Shown here piece after piece: positions 33,211 through 41,361 of a stretch of DNA of 64,000 nt; the stretch's first letter is position 1, and each line of letters begins with the position of its first letter. Both the position numbers and the translations under genes were made by a program. The notes under the pieces are model-generated. The model did not search any database. It saw only the letters and a list, made by a program, of their open reading frames with translations, and had not been told where the DNA came from. Source of the stretch: a virus; IMG/VR virus record IMGVR_UViG_3300034072_000758, positions 124,001 through 188,000 of that record; one strand, 5' to 3'.

Positions 33211-33722
33211 TGGCTACAGGTCTCCAACTCGTATTGTTAATCCTCTTTTCGTCCCTCGCAATATTCGTCTTAAAGACGTTGACGAAGGGTAAGCTGTTGT
33301 TCGCCTCAAAGGATCGCCAGAAAGCTTACGCCGAATATATGATCCATAAGGGTTATATTTACAGTAAATATCAGGACCAGCGCCAGCTTCCATCCTTCAA
33401 CGTCTGGGAAAAGATGTCAAAGAAGTATATGGATTTGGAATTTATTGACGATTATTTTTCGGGCAATAGGCGCGGTGCTGATTGGTATGACGCCAACACT
33501 TTTCATTATACCTTCCCCGAATACGGTATGTTGGCCGTGGCCACGCGCGATGATGACCGAATGCTGCTGTTTTTTTCCGGTTCGGATTGGCGATTGGTTT
33601 ATCGTCTCAAGTTTGTGAACAACCTCAGCCGTGCCATATATCTCGGCGAAGGGCTGTACTTCGAGGGTAACCCGGAACAGTTCGAAAACACAATGTCGAT
33701 CATCAAGCTGAAAGCGTCATGA
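33210..33722 (+). CDS. Membrane-anchored FW/LxL-family protein
   Basis: A 170-residue protein with an N-terminal membrane helix (residues 5-25, LQLVLLILFSSLAIFVLKTL), a basic/aromatic linker and the subgroup end AIYLGEGLYFEGNPEQFENTM with tail SIIKLKAS. Overlaps both neighbours by one and four bases. The domain following the helix would face the cytoplasm or periplasm; orientation is not determined. Confidence 0.65.
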   Translation: MATGLQLVLLILFSSLAIFVLKTLTKGKLLFASKDRQKAYAEYMIHKGYIYSKYQDQRQLPSFNVWEKMSKKYMDLEFIDDYFSGNRRGADWYDANTFHYTFPEYGMLAVATRDDDRMLLFFSGSDWRLVYRLKFVNNLSRAIYLGEGLYFEGNPEQFENTMSIIKLKAS

Positions 33723-34120
33723 ACGTAAGAGACGATATTGCGTTCTGGGCTAAAATCTTAAACGCTTCTGATGTTGATCGAGTAGTCAAACTCAATGGCT
33801 ATCAGTTTAAAGCTAAGTATAACGCCAATGGTTTAGTTCAAAGTTTTGTTTCGAGATCACATAACGAGTGGCGTAGCAGTCTTATGTTGATTTTTGAAAA
33901 CAGCTTATTTCGTTTTACCGTAAACGCTGTAATCAATATTGTGGATTCAAATCGTCCGCCCTCTGATTTTCATGAACTTCCAATGTTACATACCAAACCG
34001 TTCAATCCAATAGTATTTCGGATAGAACAATATGGTTCACATAAACTCGAATTATTCGACTGGACAGAAGACGAGTTCGATAGTATGGTTATGTCTCTTT
34101 ATTTGAAGTTGAAAGACTGA
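33719..34120 (+). CDS. FW/LxL-family small protein
   Basis: A 133-residue member with the clear N-terminal motif DDIAFWAKIL, a beta-rich middle (SLMLIFENSLFRFTVNAVINI) and the tail DEFDSMVMSLYLKLKD. A soluble protein between two membrane-anchored members. Confidence 0.7.
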   Translation: MNVRDDIAFWAKILNASDVDRVVKLNGYQFKAKYNANGLVQSFVSRSHNEWRSSLMLIFENSLFRFTVNAVINIVDSNRPPSDFHELPMLHTKPFNPIVFRIEQYGSHKLELFDWTEDEFDSMVMSLYLKLKD

Positions 34121-34638
34121 TGTATATCACAATCATCGCCGTTTTCATGACTGTGTTGTCTTTGGTACGAATGTATCAGGAGATCATAGCTTATTGCACC
34201 ACTCGGATCATATCGCTTGTTGATGTTGAAAACCGCAACTTCGGTATTTTTAACATCAACATTATTCGGAATAGCTGGGTGCGCAAGATTGCGAAGCCGC
34301 GCAATTTTGATGAACGCCTTATCGACATTCTGATCAACAAGTTCCCCGAAAAGCTGGACAAGAACGGCTCGGCCAAGATGTCGAAGAATGGGACCATTCT
34401 CGAACTCCAAGGTTCGTTCAACGATGACCATTATCATTTCCGACGCCTCGGCGGTCGAAAGCCTTGGGTCGAAGTGAAAACCGCCAAGTGGGTTCTGACC
34501 AAGGCTCCCTTTATTCATCCCACACTTAACCCAACACCCAAAGGTAATTGGGTGAAGATTGGCGACAATTATTTCGTCGGTGGCGACATCGCGCGGTTTG
34601 AAGACGATGTTGCGATTATCGCTCTCACACACAATTAA
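34120..34638 (+). CDS. Membrane-anchored FW/LxL-family protein
   Basis: A 172-residue protein with an N-terminal hydrophobic helix (residues 2-18), a basic central region and the subgroup end NYFVGGDIARFEDDVAIIALTHN. It is GC-richer than neighbouring members in its second half. Confidence 0.65.
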   Translation: MYITIIAVFMTVLSLVRMYQEIIAYCTTRIISLVDVENRNFGIFNINIIRNSWVRKIAKPRNFDERLIDILINKFPEKLDKNGSAKMSKNGTILELQGSFNDDHYHFRRLGGRKPWVEVKTAKWVLTKAPFIHPTLNPTPKGNWVKIGDNYFVGGDIARFEDDVAIIALTHN

Positions 34639-34645
34639 GCGGCAA

Positions 34646-35011
34646 ATGGAACCAGATGCCTTCCGTGCCCCGAAAGATGATGAAGTCGTAATCGCCCCGA
34701 AATACGACCACGAACTCCTGCGACAAGAGTTCATCAAGATCGCCAAAATTCTCACGGAACATAATTTATTCACGGAATATGGCGATCTTTACGATTACCG
34801 GGTTGGTAGTCGGGGATACTCAGTTTATATAAGCGGAGATTTTGTCGAATTTTCATTATACGAATACGCCGATACTGGACACCGATTTATGAAAACCCCG
34901 ATCTATTCGGCGTCATATATAAAGTGTAAAATATTGTCATATTCTGTCGTAGACATGACACAAGACGAAATCATCGAACAATTGCTTTTATTTGTGTTGA
35001 TGCTGAAATGA
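34646..35011 (+). CDS. FW/LxL-family small protein
   Basis: A 121-residue member starting MEPDAFRAPKDDEVVIAPK, with strands YSVYISGDFVEFSLYEY and the tail QDEIIEQLLLFVLMLK. The ATG at 34646 follows a GCGGCAA stretch; an in-frame start further left would lie deep inside the previous gene. Confidence 0.65.
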   Translation: MEPDAFRAPKDDEVVIAPKYDHELLRQEFIKIAKILTEHNLFTEYGDLYDYRVGSRGYSVYISGDFVEFSLYEYADTGHRFMKTPIYSASYIKCKILSYSVVDMTQDEIIEQLLLFVLMLK

Positions 35012-35343
35012 CAATTATGCGCGCAATACCACTGGATAAAGCTGATCTATCTCGGCCATTCCTGTATGCGCGCTTTATCGGCGTCCGCCATTTCGATGGC
35101 GAGTGGATAGAAGCCATGCGCCACATATGCTTCCAATGGTATGAAACTGATTTCTCCAATTTGCCACCACTCGCCGTCCACCATTGCTTCTTTCGTATGA
35201 TCAGCGGAACATGTATGTTCGATCCTGCCGTCAGCTTATCGATCATCGCAGCCCACCGCAAAAATTTGACCCGGCGTGAGCAACGTATATTGGGTAATGA
35301 CATTCTGTTTTTCGATCAAGCCAAGAAGGTGTCTGATGGCTAA
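35008..35343 (+). CDS. Hypothetical protein, 111 residues
   Basis: A basic/aromatic protein (PFLYARFIGVRHFDGEW; HHCFFRMISGTCMF) ending REQRILGNDILFFDQAKK. It lies within the array with four- and eight-base overlaps but lacks the LxL tail, so it is not a clear family member. No domain recognised. Confidence 0.55.
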   Translation: MTIMRAIPLDKADLSRPFLYARFIGVRHFDGEWIEAMRHICFQWYETDFSNLPPLAVHHCFFRMISGTCMFDPAVSLSIIAAHRKNLTRREQRILGNDILFFDQAKKVSDG

Positions 35344-35734
35344 GGATATGCCAACATACAAGATACCCTTCCAACCAGTCATCGATCTCTTTAATAAGGG
35401 TGTAGAGGACGGGGAGATCAAACAGTTCCCCGGCGCTGAACAGATTGATATGCGCGGTGAGCTTGGAACGTTTAAAATCACGTTTCGCAATCAATGGGTC
35501 CAGCTTACTTCATTCATCGCCTGTAGCCATGTTTTGCGTCTTCGTGGTGGATCGGTTGACGTGAGGTTCTATTTGACCTCCTGCGTCCCACAGGCGGCTG
35601 ACGCCTATTTGTTAAATTTGGGCCTTCCTTACTATCCTCGGTATCATTTGATACAATATAGCGTTCATGCGCGAAAGAATATCAAGAAGGCCGAAGACGA
35701 ACTTGCTATCTTCCTATTAACAAACGGACTATAG
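35336..35734 (+). CDS. FW/LxL-family small protein
   Basis: A 132-residue member starting MAKDMPTYKIPFQPVIDLF, with strands GTFKITFRNQWVQLTSF and the tail KKAEDELAIFLLTNGL. The ATG at 35336 has AAGG upstream inside the previous gene. Confidence 0.65.
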   Translation: MAKDMPTYKIPFQPVIDLFNKGVEDGEIKQFPGAEQIDMRGELGTFKITFRNQWVQLTSFIACSHVLRLRGGSVDVRFYLTSCVPQAADAYLLNLGLPYYPRYHLIQYSVHARKNIKKAEDELAIFLLTNGL

Positions 35735-35745
35735 GGAACAAACCA

Positions 35746-36087
35746 ATGGTCAAGAAAAAAGGCGGCTACCACATTCCATTTGATAAGAATGGGAATCAAC
35801 TTCACTATCCCGATCCGTCCTATGACTTTTCTTCGGGGTCTCGCGTCCAAGTGGGGCCGATCTGGAAAAACAACGATCCCTTTAGCGATACATTAACTTT
35901 TGAGTCGTATAGTCGCGGTCGGTCGGCAGCGTATTTTCGGTTCCGCCGATCTGATAACACTCAAGTATGTATGTTCCTGAGTGACATGACCGATGCTATC
36001 CCGCATATGGTCAACGGTAAGCTTACTGGAAATTTCCAGTTTACTAAACGTGGCATGAATTACGGAGTCCAGCTTCAAAAACCATAG
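35746..36087 (+). CDS. Conserved phage hypothetical protein, 113 residues
   Basis: A basic N-terminus (MVKKKGGYHIPFDKNGNQ), the central motif VCMFLSDMTDAIPHMVNGKL and the C-terminal GNFQFTKRGMNYGVQL. Proteins ending F-x-F-x-K-R-G-x-N-Y-G are known to me from several phages without a function. It is not an FW/LxL member. Confidence 0.6.
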   Translation: MVKKKGGYHIPFDKNGNQLHYPDPSYDFSSGSRVQVGPIWKNNDPFSDTLTFESYSRGRSAAYFRFRRSDNTQVCMFLSDMTDAIPHMVNGKLTGNFQFTKRGMNYGVQLQKP

Positions 36088-36098
36088 GAGATTTGCTA

Positions 36099-36206
36099 AT
36101 GACCATCAGTACCCTACTTCGAGTGATAGCGTATCCTGTTCGTTACCTTCGTACCCGTTATCTTATGGCCCAAGTCTCGGCTAAGCTGGCAAATTATCAT
36201 GCCTAA
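36099..36206 (+). CDS. 35-residue basic amphipathic small protein
   Basis: An open frame ATG 36099 to TAA 36204-36206 with TAGGAG seven bases upstream. The product (MTISTLLRVIAYPVRYLRTR...) is basic and amphipathic and may associate with the membrane or nucleic acid. It lies between the 35746 gene and the promoter/inverted repeat at 36210. Confidence 0.55.
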   Translation: MTISTLLRVIAYPVRYLRTRYLMAQVSAKLANYHA

Positions 36207-36209
36207 GAT

Positions 36210-36246
36210 GTTGACGAGTTGATTTGTTTCAATTATACTCGTCAAC
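36210..36246 (+). repeat. Perfect 10-bp inverted repeat overlapping a promoter
   Basis: GTTGACGAGT (36210-36219) and its exact inverse complement ACTCGTCAAC (36237-36246) are separated by 17 bases. The left arm contains the -35 and the right arm begins inside the -10 of the promoter below. No T-run follows, so an operator is more likely than a terminator. Confidence 0.6.
36211..36239 (+). promoter_or_regulatory. Sigma70-like promoter TTGACG-N17-TATACT
   Basis: A near-consensus -35 and -10 with a 17-base spacer. The -10 ends seven bases before the ATG at 36247, so the transcript would be leaderless or nearly so. Confidence 0.6.
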
Positions 36247-36369
36247 ATGAATCAATTCACTCTTTCCATTATCTCGATCTGTGTATCCAGCTTTACACTT
36301 CTGTGTTCGCTGACGCTCATAGGTCTGACGGCGTGGAACCGCCGCCTATCGAAGGAATTGGACGGATGA
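36247..36369 (+). CDS. 40-residue single-pass membrane protein
   Basis: An open frame from ATG 36247 to TGA 36367-36369. The product (MNQFTLSIISICVSSFTLLC..., ending TAWNRRLSKELDG) has one long membrane helix followed by LIGLTAWNRR. It resembles the next small protein (VLTVIGLTIRD), suggesting a duplicated pair. The ATG directly follows the inverted repeat. Confidence 0.6.
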   Translation: MNQFTLSIISICVSSFTLLCSLTLIGLTAWNRRLSKELDG

Positions 36370-36509
36370 TGTTTACCATCGCTCTCATAGCTACCAATGT
36401 TCTTCTGAGCATCATAGTCCTAACTGTTATAGGTCTGACGATCCGAGACATAGTTGCGAAGCGCAAGCTTATTCGTACTCGTTGTGAGCGCGACTGGCGT
36501 TTAAATTGA
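36366..36509 (+). CDS. 47-residue single-pass membrane protein
   Basis: Starts MMFTIALIATNVLLSIIVL, with one membrane helix (residues 4-24) and a basic tail (RDIVAKRKLIRTRCERDWRLN). AAGGA lies upstream and the start overlaps the stop of its apparent paralogue at 36247 by four bases. Start assigned at 36366; 36369 is also possible. Confidence 0.6.
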   Translation: MMFTIALIATNVLLSIIVLTVIGLTIRDIVAKRKLIRTRCERDWRLN

Positions 36510-36850
36510 TGATTCGGGTCACTGAGCTTCTACACAAGATGCTTCGTGTCCATAGACACAATTTCAATAGCGTCAATTGGCCTCAAATTCATAGAATACA
36601 TCGAGGTGAAAATTTTATGCTTGAAATGATCATACCATTTCATGCGACGATTGATATAAAATACACCAGCCCTAATCTAATTCTGAGGTCAAATCTTAAA
36701 CATGCGACCGATTTCAGCCAACATGCTATTCGCTGGTACGCGCTGCTGGGGCCGCTCGAACAATGCTACAACATCGTCGCAGAAGAAACTCAGTTCCTCA
36801 GTGATCAAGCAGACTGTGAACTTGCTACACTGGTGTTAAAGTATTCATGA
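36509..36850 (+). CDS. FW/LxL-family small protein
   Basis: A 113-residue member starting MIRVTELLHKMLRVHRHNF, with strands MLEMIIPFHATIDIKY and a slightly altered tail ADCELATLVLKYS. Its ATG overlaps the previous stop (TGATG form). Confidence 0.6.
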   Translation: MIRVTELLHKMLRVHRHNFNSVNWPQIHRIHRGENFMLEMIIPFHATIDIKYTSPNLILRSNLKHATDFSQHAIRWYALLGPLEQCYNIVAEETQFLSDQADCELATLVLKYS

Positions 36851-37248
36851 CTAACATCGATCTCTTCTTCATGATCTGCACCCTCATAAACAAGTATGAG
36901 GATAAGCTTACCCTAACGGAAGCTGGTAGTGGAGACTTTAGCTTTAGACAACTCAAAGGAAGAGTTTTGATAGGTGGGGTTTACACCAATCTTGAATATT
37001 CTGCGCCTAACCCAATATACGTCTCGTTGAAGACGACGAACATCCACATTTATTGTGGAATGACGACCGTTAGTATGTTGAGTAATATCTCCCTAGAAGA
37101 TTACTTGAGAGCACCACTCAATATTTTAGAATCTTATTATTTTATAAACGCATATTTACACAACCCAGAGAAAAATGTTACAGTCAGTTACAAGAGCAAA
37201 GATCGCGCAGAAGATCATCTTATGATTCTCAGGCTGGCAGCATCATGA
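36847..37248 (+). CDS. FW/LxL-family small protein
   Basis: A 133-residue member: MTNIDLFFMICTLINKYED, a beta-rich middle (PIYVSLKTTNIHIYCGM) and the tail RAEDHLMILRLAAS. Four-base overlaps join it to both neighbours. Confidence 0.65.
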   Translation: MTNIDLFFMICTLINKYEDKLTLTEAGSGDFSFRQLKGRVLIGGVYTNLEYSAPNPIYVSLKTTNIHIYCGMTTVSMLSNISLEDYLRAPLNILESYYFINAYLHNPEKNVTVSYKSKDRAEDHLMILRLAAS

Positions 37249-37652
37249 CCGACATAACAGAAGACATTGAGTGGTGGGGAACTTTGTTTTCCGACATCGC
37301 GGCTCGATATAAAGTCGAAGAGACCTCTGATAAAATGCTGCTGTCGATTCCACTATCGAACCACAGTGTTGTGGAATGCTCGGCCTATCAACGCAAGAAC
37401 CCACCTATCGGTATGGAGTTCGTGGACATGAAATTCTCGTCCAGAAACTTCACCTTTTCATTCAATCTGTCTCGTCCCTATAAGGATAACGGGATGACTA
37501 TCGACCGACTGCGTTCAGGAGGCTTCGGCGAAGGGGTGATCATGTTCGATGATAACCAATTCCTGTACTATGACGTGAAGATGTTCGAGCACGGCACCAC
37601 CGCCGAAATCGATGAAGACCTCATGTTGCTGCGGCTGGCGTTCGCTTCCTGA
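37245..37652 (+). CDS. FW/LxL-family small protein
   Basis: A 135-residue member with the motif EDIEWWGTLFSDI, a beta-rich middle (MKFSSRNFTFSFNL) and the tail IDEDLMLLRLAFAS. GC content is higher towards its 3' end than in neighbouring members. Confidence 0.7.
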   Translation: MTDITEDIEWWGTLFSDIAARYKVEETSDKMLLSIPLSNHSVVECSAYQRKNPPIGMEFVDMKFSSRNFTFSFNLSRPYKDNGMTIDRLRSGGFGEGVIMFDDNQFLYYDVKMFEHGTTAEIDEDLMLLRLAFAS

Positions 37653-38071
37653 TGCTTAGTATAACGGATCATATTTTCCAAGATTTTAAGTTCTGGGACT
37701 CTATCGTAGACCGGGGAGACGAATTAATTTCATGGGGCGTTCATGTTGAAGAGTTGGACAATACCAACAAATATCAATTCTATAGTAACACACATAAGGT
37801 TAGACTAACGAGTACAGATTATAATTGCTTCTCGTATAGTATAGAAGCTTCTTGTTTCGTCTTCCAATATGAGATCATTGGGTCTATGTTGTCTTTGAGT
37901 GAAGAGAAACAATTCTGGACGCGATATTACTCTGAATTTCCATACTCCCCAAAAAACATCATCGAACTTTACCCCGGCGTATATTATGATTGCCACGCAT
38001 ATCATCTTGAAGTAAAATCCGAACCAGACGCAATTGACCTAATCACTCGCCTGAGATTGACCTATGTATGA
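37652..38071 (+). CDS. FW/LxL-family small protein
   Basis: A 139-residue member with QDFKFWDSIVDRGDE at the N-terminus, strands KYQFYSNTHKVRLTS and FSYSIEASCFVFQYE, and the tail DAIDLITRLRLTYV. One-base and eight-base overlaps with its neighbours. Confidence 0.7.
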   Translation: MLSITDHIFQDFKFWDSIVDRGDELISWGVHVEELDNTNKYQFYSNTHKVRLTSTDYNCFSYSIEASCFVFQYEIIGSMLSLSEEKQFWTRYYSEFPYSPKNIIELYPGVYYDCHAYHLEVKSEPDAIDLITRLRLTYV

Positions 38072-38843
38072 CGATACCACCGACAAATTCTGGAAGCTGT
38101 ACGGCGATGATCTATGCGAGCAATTGAGTGAACAATCCTGCGATCCAGACAATAAGATGTATGACCATATCGGGGTCATCAATTATGATCGCATCAACAT
38201 GCTCAATATCCGAATGTTTGTTGAAGTGACCTTGGAAGGTCAGGAGCCGTTTTGCGTGGAATACGAAAGCGGTAACAACAACGGCTTCGCCATCCATAAA
38301 TTTGGCCCAAATATCCAGTTCGAAGAATACGAACCAGATGTTCGTTACTTCGCGCCGACGCATATTGACACCTATGTTCGAAATCTAACGTATATCCGCG
38401 AGCAAGAGCGGAAGATGAACTACGATTTTCACTTCGACCCCTCATCGAGGATTTTTAAATATTATAATGATTGGGCCAGCAACAATGCTTGCGCCATATC
38501 AACACGCGAACCCTATAAGATTCTGAAATACGAACATGCTCAAAAAATGGTCCTGACCGTCATGGATCATAAAGACGATGGTGTGAAACTATCCAAGTTT
38601 ACTCAAGCCTACAGATTGTTTCACCAAATCGCCGAAGCGGCTACTTGGACTTTGTATTGGCAACACTGTCCTACCGAAATCGAACGCTATGACGAATATA
38701 TTCCCTCGGCGGGGCATCTATCGCCACCACGCTATCGTATCGAGTACCGATTTGGCGATAACAAAGGGACGGCTGTGTATCTTCGCGGAAACGTGGCTGA
38801 CTTTGAAGACTATGCGATGCGGGCTATACTAATGTCAAAATAA
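38064..38843 (+). CDS. Long FW/LxL-family protein, 259 residues
   Basis: A double-length member: TDKFWKLYGDDLCEQL at the N-terminus, an additional helical stretch near residues 100-200, and the end AVYLRGNVADFEDYAMRAILMSK, matching the (Y/F)xG(D/N)xxxFExD subgroup. Its 3' end overlaps the convergent 38824 gene by 20 bases. Confidence 0.6.
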   Translation: MYDDTTDKFWKLYGDDLCEQLSEQSCDPDNKMYDHIGVINYDRINMLNIRMFVEVTLEGQEPFCVEYESGNNNGFAIHKFGPNIQFEEYEPDVRYFAPTHIDTYVRNLTYIREQERKMNYDFHFDPSSRIFKYYNDWASNNACAISTREPYKILKYEHAQKMVLTVMDHKDDGVKLSKFTQAYRLFHQIAEAATWTLYWQHCPTEIERYDEYIPSAGHLSPPRYRIEYRFGDNKGTAVYLRGNVADFEDYAMRAILMSK

Positions 38844-39210
38844 GGGTGGATAGATCGCATTCCATTTGTTCGCGGTCACCCTTGTATCTGCGTGTGCCCC
38901 AATCCAATTCCCAACCGAGGCCCTTCATAGCCAGAACAAAAATCTGACTAGCTGTCCCGTTGAAGAAACAGACGTTGAGTGTGATGCTCATGGTTATACC
39001 ACTGATTTCAAATGGTATAAAAATCTTGCGGCGGGACGACCCCATCTTAAGCCCGGTATCTCTTGACATCCGAGCGAAATTCACATGCTCCTGATCAGCA
39101 AGTCCACGCACCGAAGTTTCTATGCTTTTGATCTTTACCAGATTATCCCATTCTAACGCTTTGGTCAGTGTCTTAGGATCATTCGGATAGGGTTTGCTGA
39201 ACCACATCAT
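38824..39210 (-). CDS. FW/LxL-family small protein on the opposite strand
   Basis: A 128-residue member with the subgroup end RRYKGDREQMECDL and tail STLILTLV. The first half is basic (RGLADQEHVNFARMSRDTG). It and 39207 form a two-gene minus-strand unit inverted relative to the array. Confidence 0.6.
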   Translation of the reverse strand: MMWFSKPYPNDPKTLTKALEWDNLVKIKSIETSVRGLADQEHVNFARMSRDTGLKMGSSRRKIFIPFEISGITMSITLNVCFFNGTASQIFVLAMKGLGWELDWGTRRYKGDREQMECDLSTLILTLV

Positions 39211-39641
39211 ACTGTCACTTCCGATAGCAGCAAGACAATCGTTGTGACATCTTCTTCAAAACGAGCCGCGTTACCTTTGAACTGGTACTTGCTTCGTTTT
39301 CCGATATTCACCCCGGCGGTATTGTGCTTCAATATCCATTCGGGAGAAATAACAGAGTCGATTACAAAATCACGACGCAAATCACCGCCAAAAAAAGTGT
39401 GTAGCGCTTCCACCGCGATCTTCACAGAACTAAACTCAAGCTGATGCTTGTGAAGAAGGGTGAATTTATTTTGTGCGAACTCAGGCACGTGACCCAAATA
39501 CTGAATCTCGATTACTTCCTTCATTTTGCGTATACTATCCTGCATTTGTGCGGATTCACGCAAAAGCCTCAGCGCCTTTTCGACAACCGTAGCATCATGA
39601 ACCGTCTTGAAAGGAAGAAGGGGTAAGAATAGGGTTTTCAT
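39207..39641 (-). CDS. FW/LxL-family small protein on the opposite strand
   Basis: A 144-residue member ending YQFKGNAARFEEDVTTIVLL plus LSEVTV. The N-terminus MKTLFLPLLPFKTVHDATVV is hydrophobic but too short for a confident membrane helix. It overlaps 38824 by four bases. Confidence 0.6.
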   Translation of the reverse strand: MKTLFLPLLPFKTVHDATVVEKALRLLRESAQMQDSIRKMKEVIEIQYLGHVPEFAQNKFTLLHKHQLEFSSVKIAVEALHTFFGGDLRRDFVIDSVISPEWILKHNTAGVNIGKRSKYQFKGNAARFEEDVTTIVLLLSEVTV

Positions 39642-39682
39642 TTGACTATAATACGCAATGAAAATAAATTACGCAATATATC

Positions 39683-39710
39683 TTTACATTTTACGATTTG
39701 ATGATATGGT
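39683..39710 (+). promoter_or_regulatory. Sigma70-like promoter TTTACA-N16-TATGGT
   Basis: TTTACA (39683-39688) and TATGGT (39705-39710) with a 16-base spacer lie 28 bases upstream of the ATG at 39739, in the gap between divergent units. Confidence 0.5.
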
Positions 39711-39738
39711 GTAAACATATCAACATCGGGAGACAAAT

Positions 39739-39987
39739 ATGTACACTCTCGCGCAATTAGCTCTCTTTGATCGCTGTCTGTTTCCAGATGACTTTTACAA
39801 CGCTTTGCTTAAGCATGGTTGCCAACCCACCCTTGCTATGTTCATTCGTTCGTGGTTGATCGAAGGAAAAGGGAAGCGTGGTATCGTGTCTGTATATCAA
39901 GAGTGGGTAGAAACATCCTCTGATGGGCGTCCTCTCGCAGCTACTATAGACGCCATCCTACAAGAATTTTTCGAGGGGAAAAACTGA
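39739..39987 (+). CDS. Hypothetical protein, 82 residues
   Basis: A soluble helical protein (MYTLAQLALFDRCLFPDDF; AATIDAILQEFFEGKN). GGGAGA precedes the ATG. It is the first gene of an operon that continues into six small membrane proteins; its last base is the first of the next start codon. No domain recognised. Confidence 0.6.
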   Translation: MYTLAQLALFDRCLFPDDFYNALLKHGCQPTLAMFIRSWLIEGKGKRGIVSVYQEWVETSSDGRPLAATIDAILQEFFEGKN

Positions 39988-40181
39988 TGCTCGATCTCAT
40001 TATTCACGAATGGCGGTTGTTCGTCACTTGTGCGGTTCAGGCCAGCGCAGTTTACATCGTCATTCGCATCAATCTTCCAGCAAGTGATGGTGAGCGTTTC
40101 CCCGGTGGGCGTAGGGCCATGCTGTCGGCGTTCATTCTGTTTCTAGTCTTCTTCTTGTGCGGAGTATCCCATGTTGCCTGA
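39987..40181 (+). CDS. Small membrane protein 1 of six
   Basis: A 64-residue protein with two hydrophobic segments (about residues 11-28 and 45-62) separated by a charged loop with LPASDGERFPGGRR. It is the first of six consecutive small membrane-protein genes with overlapping ends. Function unknown. Confidence 0.6.
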   Translation: MLDLIIHEWRLFVTCAVQASAVYIVIRINLPASDGERFPGGRRAMLSAFILFLVFFLCGVSHVA

Positions 40182-40488
40182 TTACGCTACAATCGGTCCT
40201 TGGGCGATGGTGTCCTCCATATCACTTCTGGTCTATTTCTCAGTCGTCACGTTCATGATGATCTTCAACATGGTGCGGCGCGAGAAGGCATCCGTTCTGG
40301 TGGCAATCTTCCTGTCTACCGGTGCTGCTATCGGCATCTTCGCTTTCGTTCATATCGTTTTTATGATCGTTCACTTTGGTAAGCTTACCCCTATTTTCAC
40401 GGCGGCTGTCTGGATTTGCCAAATCGTCGTGTTGACAAAATATCGCTCGGCGTTCTTCGCCATATTCGGAAAGGATGTACACCAATGA
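40171..40488 (+). CDS. Small membrane protein 2 of six
   Basis: A 105-residue protein with three predicted membrane helices (about residues 12-35, 44-68 and 74-92) and a basic loop MVRREK. It overlaps the previous gene by 11 bases and the next by four. Together with its neighbours it may form a multi-subunit membrane assembly; that is inference. Confidence 0.6.
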   Translation: MLPDYATIGPWAMVSSISLLVYFSVVTFMMIFNMVRREKASVLVAIFLSTGAAIGIFAFVHIVFMIVHFGKLTPIFTAAVWICQIVVLTKYRSAFFAIFGKDVHQ

Positions 40489-40775
40489 TCGACATTACTC
40501 CCTTGGAAACCTACATTTTCGGTATGGTGGGTTTCGCTTCGTTCGTCATCGCCTTCGCGTCATCACTGATCATGTTTAAAAATCATGTCCCCGATTTCCC
40601 GTTCATGCTGTCGGGGCTGATTTCGATGGTACTTGCTACGCTTACCCTCATTTTCGTTATGTTTGTCGTGGGTGCGCTATTCATCACCGGTCTTTCCAAA
40701 CTGGCCTTCATCGGGTTCGTGGTATCCCTCGCGGTCGGTGCGGGTATCTGGTGGAATATGAAGGTATCCCAATGA
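40485..40775 (+). CDS. Small membrane protein 3 of six
   Basis: A 96-residue protein with three predicted helices (about residues 10-30, 40-62 and 68-90). The helix after SGLISMVLATLTLIFVMF continues into GALFITGLSK and GFVVSLAVGAG. The ATG at 40485 overlaps the previous stop (ATGA). Confidence 0.6.
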   Translation: MIDITPLETYIFGMVGFASFVIAFASSLIMFKNHVPDFPFMLSGLISMVLATLTLIFVMFVVGALFITGLSKLAFIGFVVSLAVGAGIWWNMKVSQ

Positions 40776-41077
40776 TCGAATCCATCCTCAACGGCCTTCT
40801 GTGGTACTATGCTGCGCTGTCGGCTCTGGCCACCCCGATCCTGCTGTCGATCATCGCCGGGGCGAACTACGCCGTATCGCTGAACCATCTGTTCACACAC
40901 GCCAAACCACCGATGGCAGATCGTAACCTCAACGAATGGCCGCTGGTCGCCGGTCAAGCGTTTTTGGCAATGATCATCCTGACCATCGTTATCATCGCGT
41001 GTGCGGTCCTCCTACCCTTCATCGCTGTCGCATACGCTATGTATTTCCCGTTTTCTCTCGTTTTTAAGAAGACGTAA
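40772..41077 (+). CDS. Small membrane protein 4 of six
   Basis: A 101-residue protein with two long hydrophobic regions (about residues 8-34 and 58-95) around a loop FTHAKPPMADRNLNEWPL. It starts at the ATG overlapping the previous stop. Confidence 0.6.
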   Translation: MIESILNGLLWYYAALSALATPILLSIIAGANYAVSLNHLFTHAKPPMADRNLNEWPLVAGQAFLAMIILTIVIIACAVLLPFIAVAYAMYFPFSLVFKKT

Positions 41078-41361
41078 TGTTCGAATTATTCGAAAAATAT
41101 GTCGAGTGGGCTAGGTCTTTCGAGGTAGTAAAACCCGCAAGTTTAGTCGTCTTGGTGATCACGGGGTTCCTTATCGTCCCCATGCGTAATTTACTCATTA
41201 ATGAAATGAGTGATATGGTCATCATGAGTTGGATACTGGCTTTCCTTATTGGTATAGCAGCATTCCTTACTGGAATGCTGATCTTCTTGTTCCTTCCCTT
41301 CGCAATGGTAATCATGGTGGGTATTTCTATCTTTTATGCGGTGTGGCGATGGAAACCATGA
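41077..41361 (+). CDS. Small membrane protein 5 of six
   Basis: A 94-residue protein with hydrophobic segments at about residues 18-36 and 47-85, ending YAVWRWKP. Base composition is more AT-rich than genes 3 and 4 of the set. Its final base pattern overlaps the next start (ATGA). Confidence 0.6.
   Translation: MFELFEKYVEWARSFEVVKPASLVVLVITGFLIVPMRNLLINEMSDMVIMSWILAFLIGIAAFLTGMLIFLFLPFAMVIMVGISIFYAVWRWKP

Noticed and set aside
34099-34773. Minus-strand 224-codon frame across 34120-34770
   Set aside because: It is antisense to two FW/LxL genes with conserved tails and stop/start overlaps, and no ribosome site or recognisable domain supports it.
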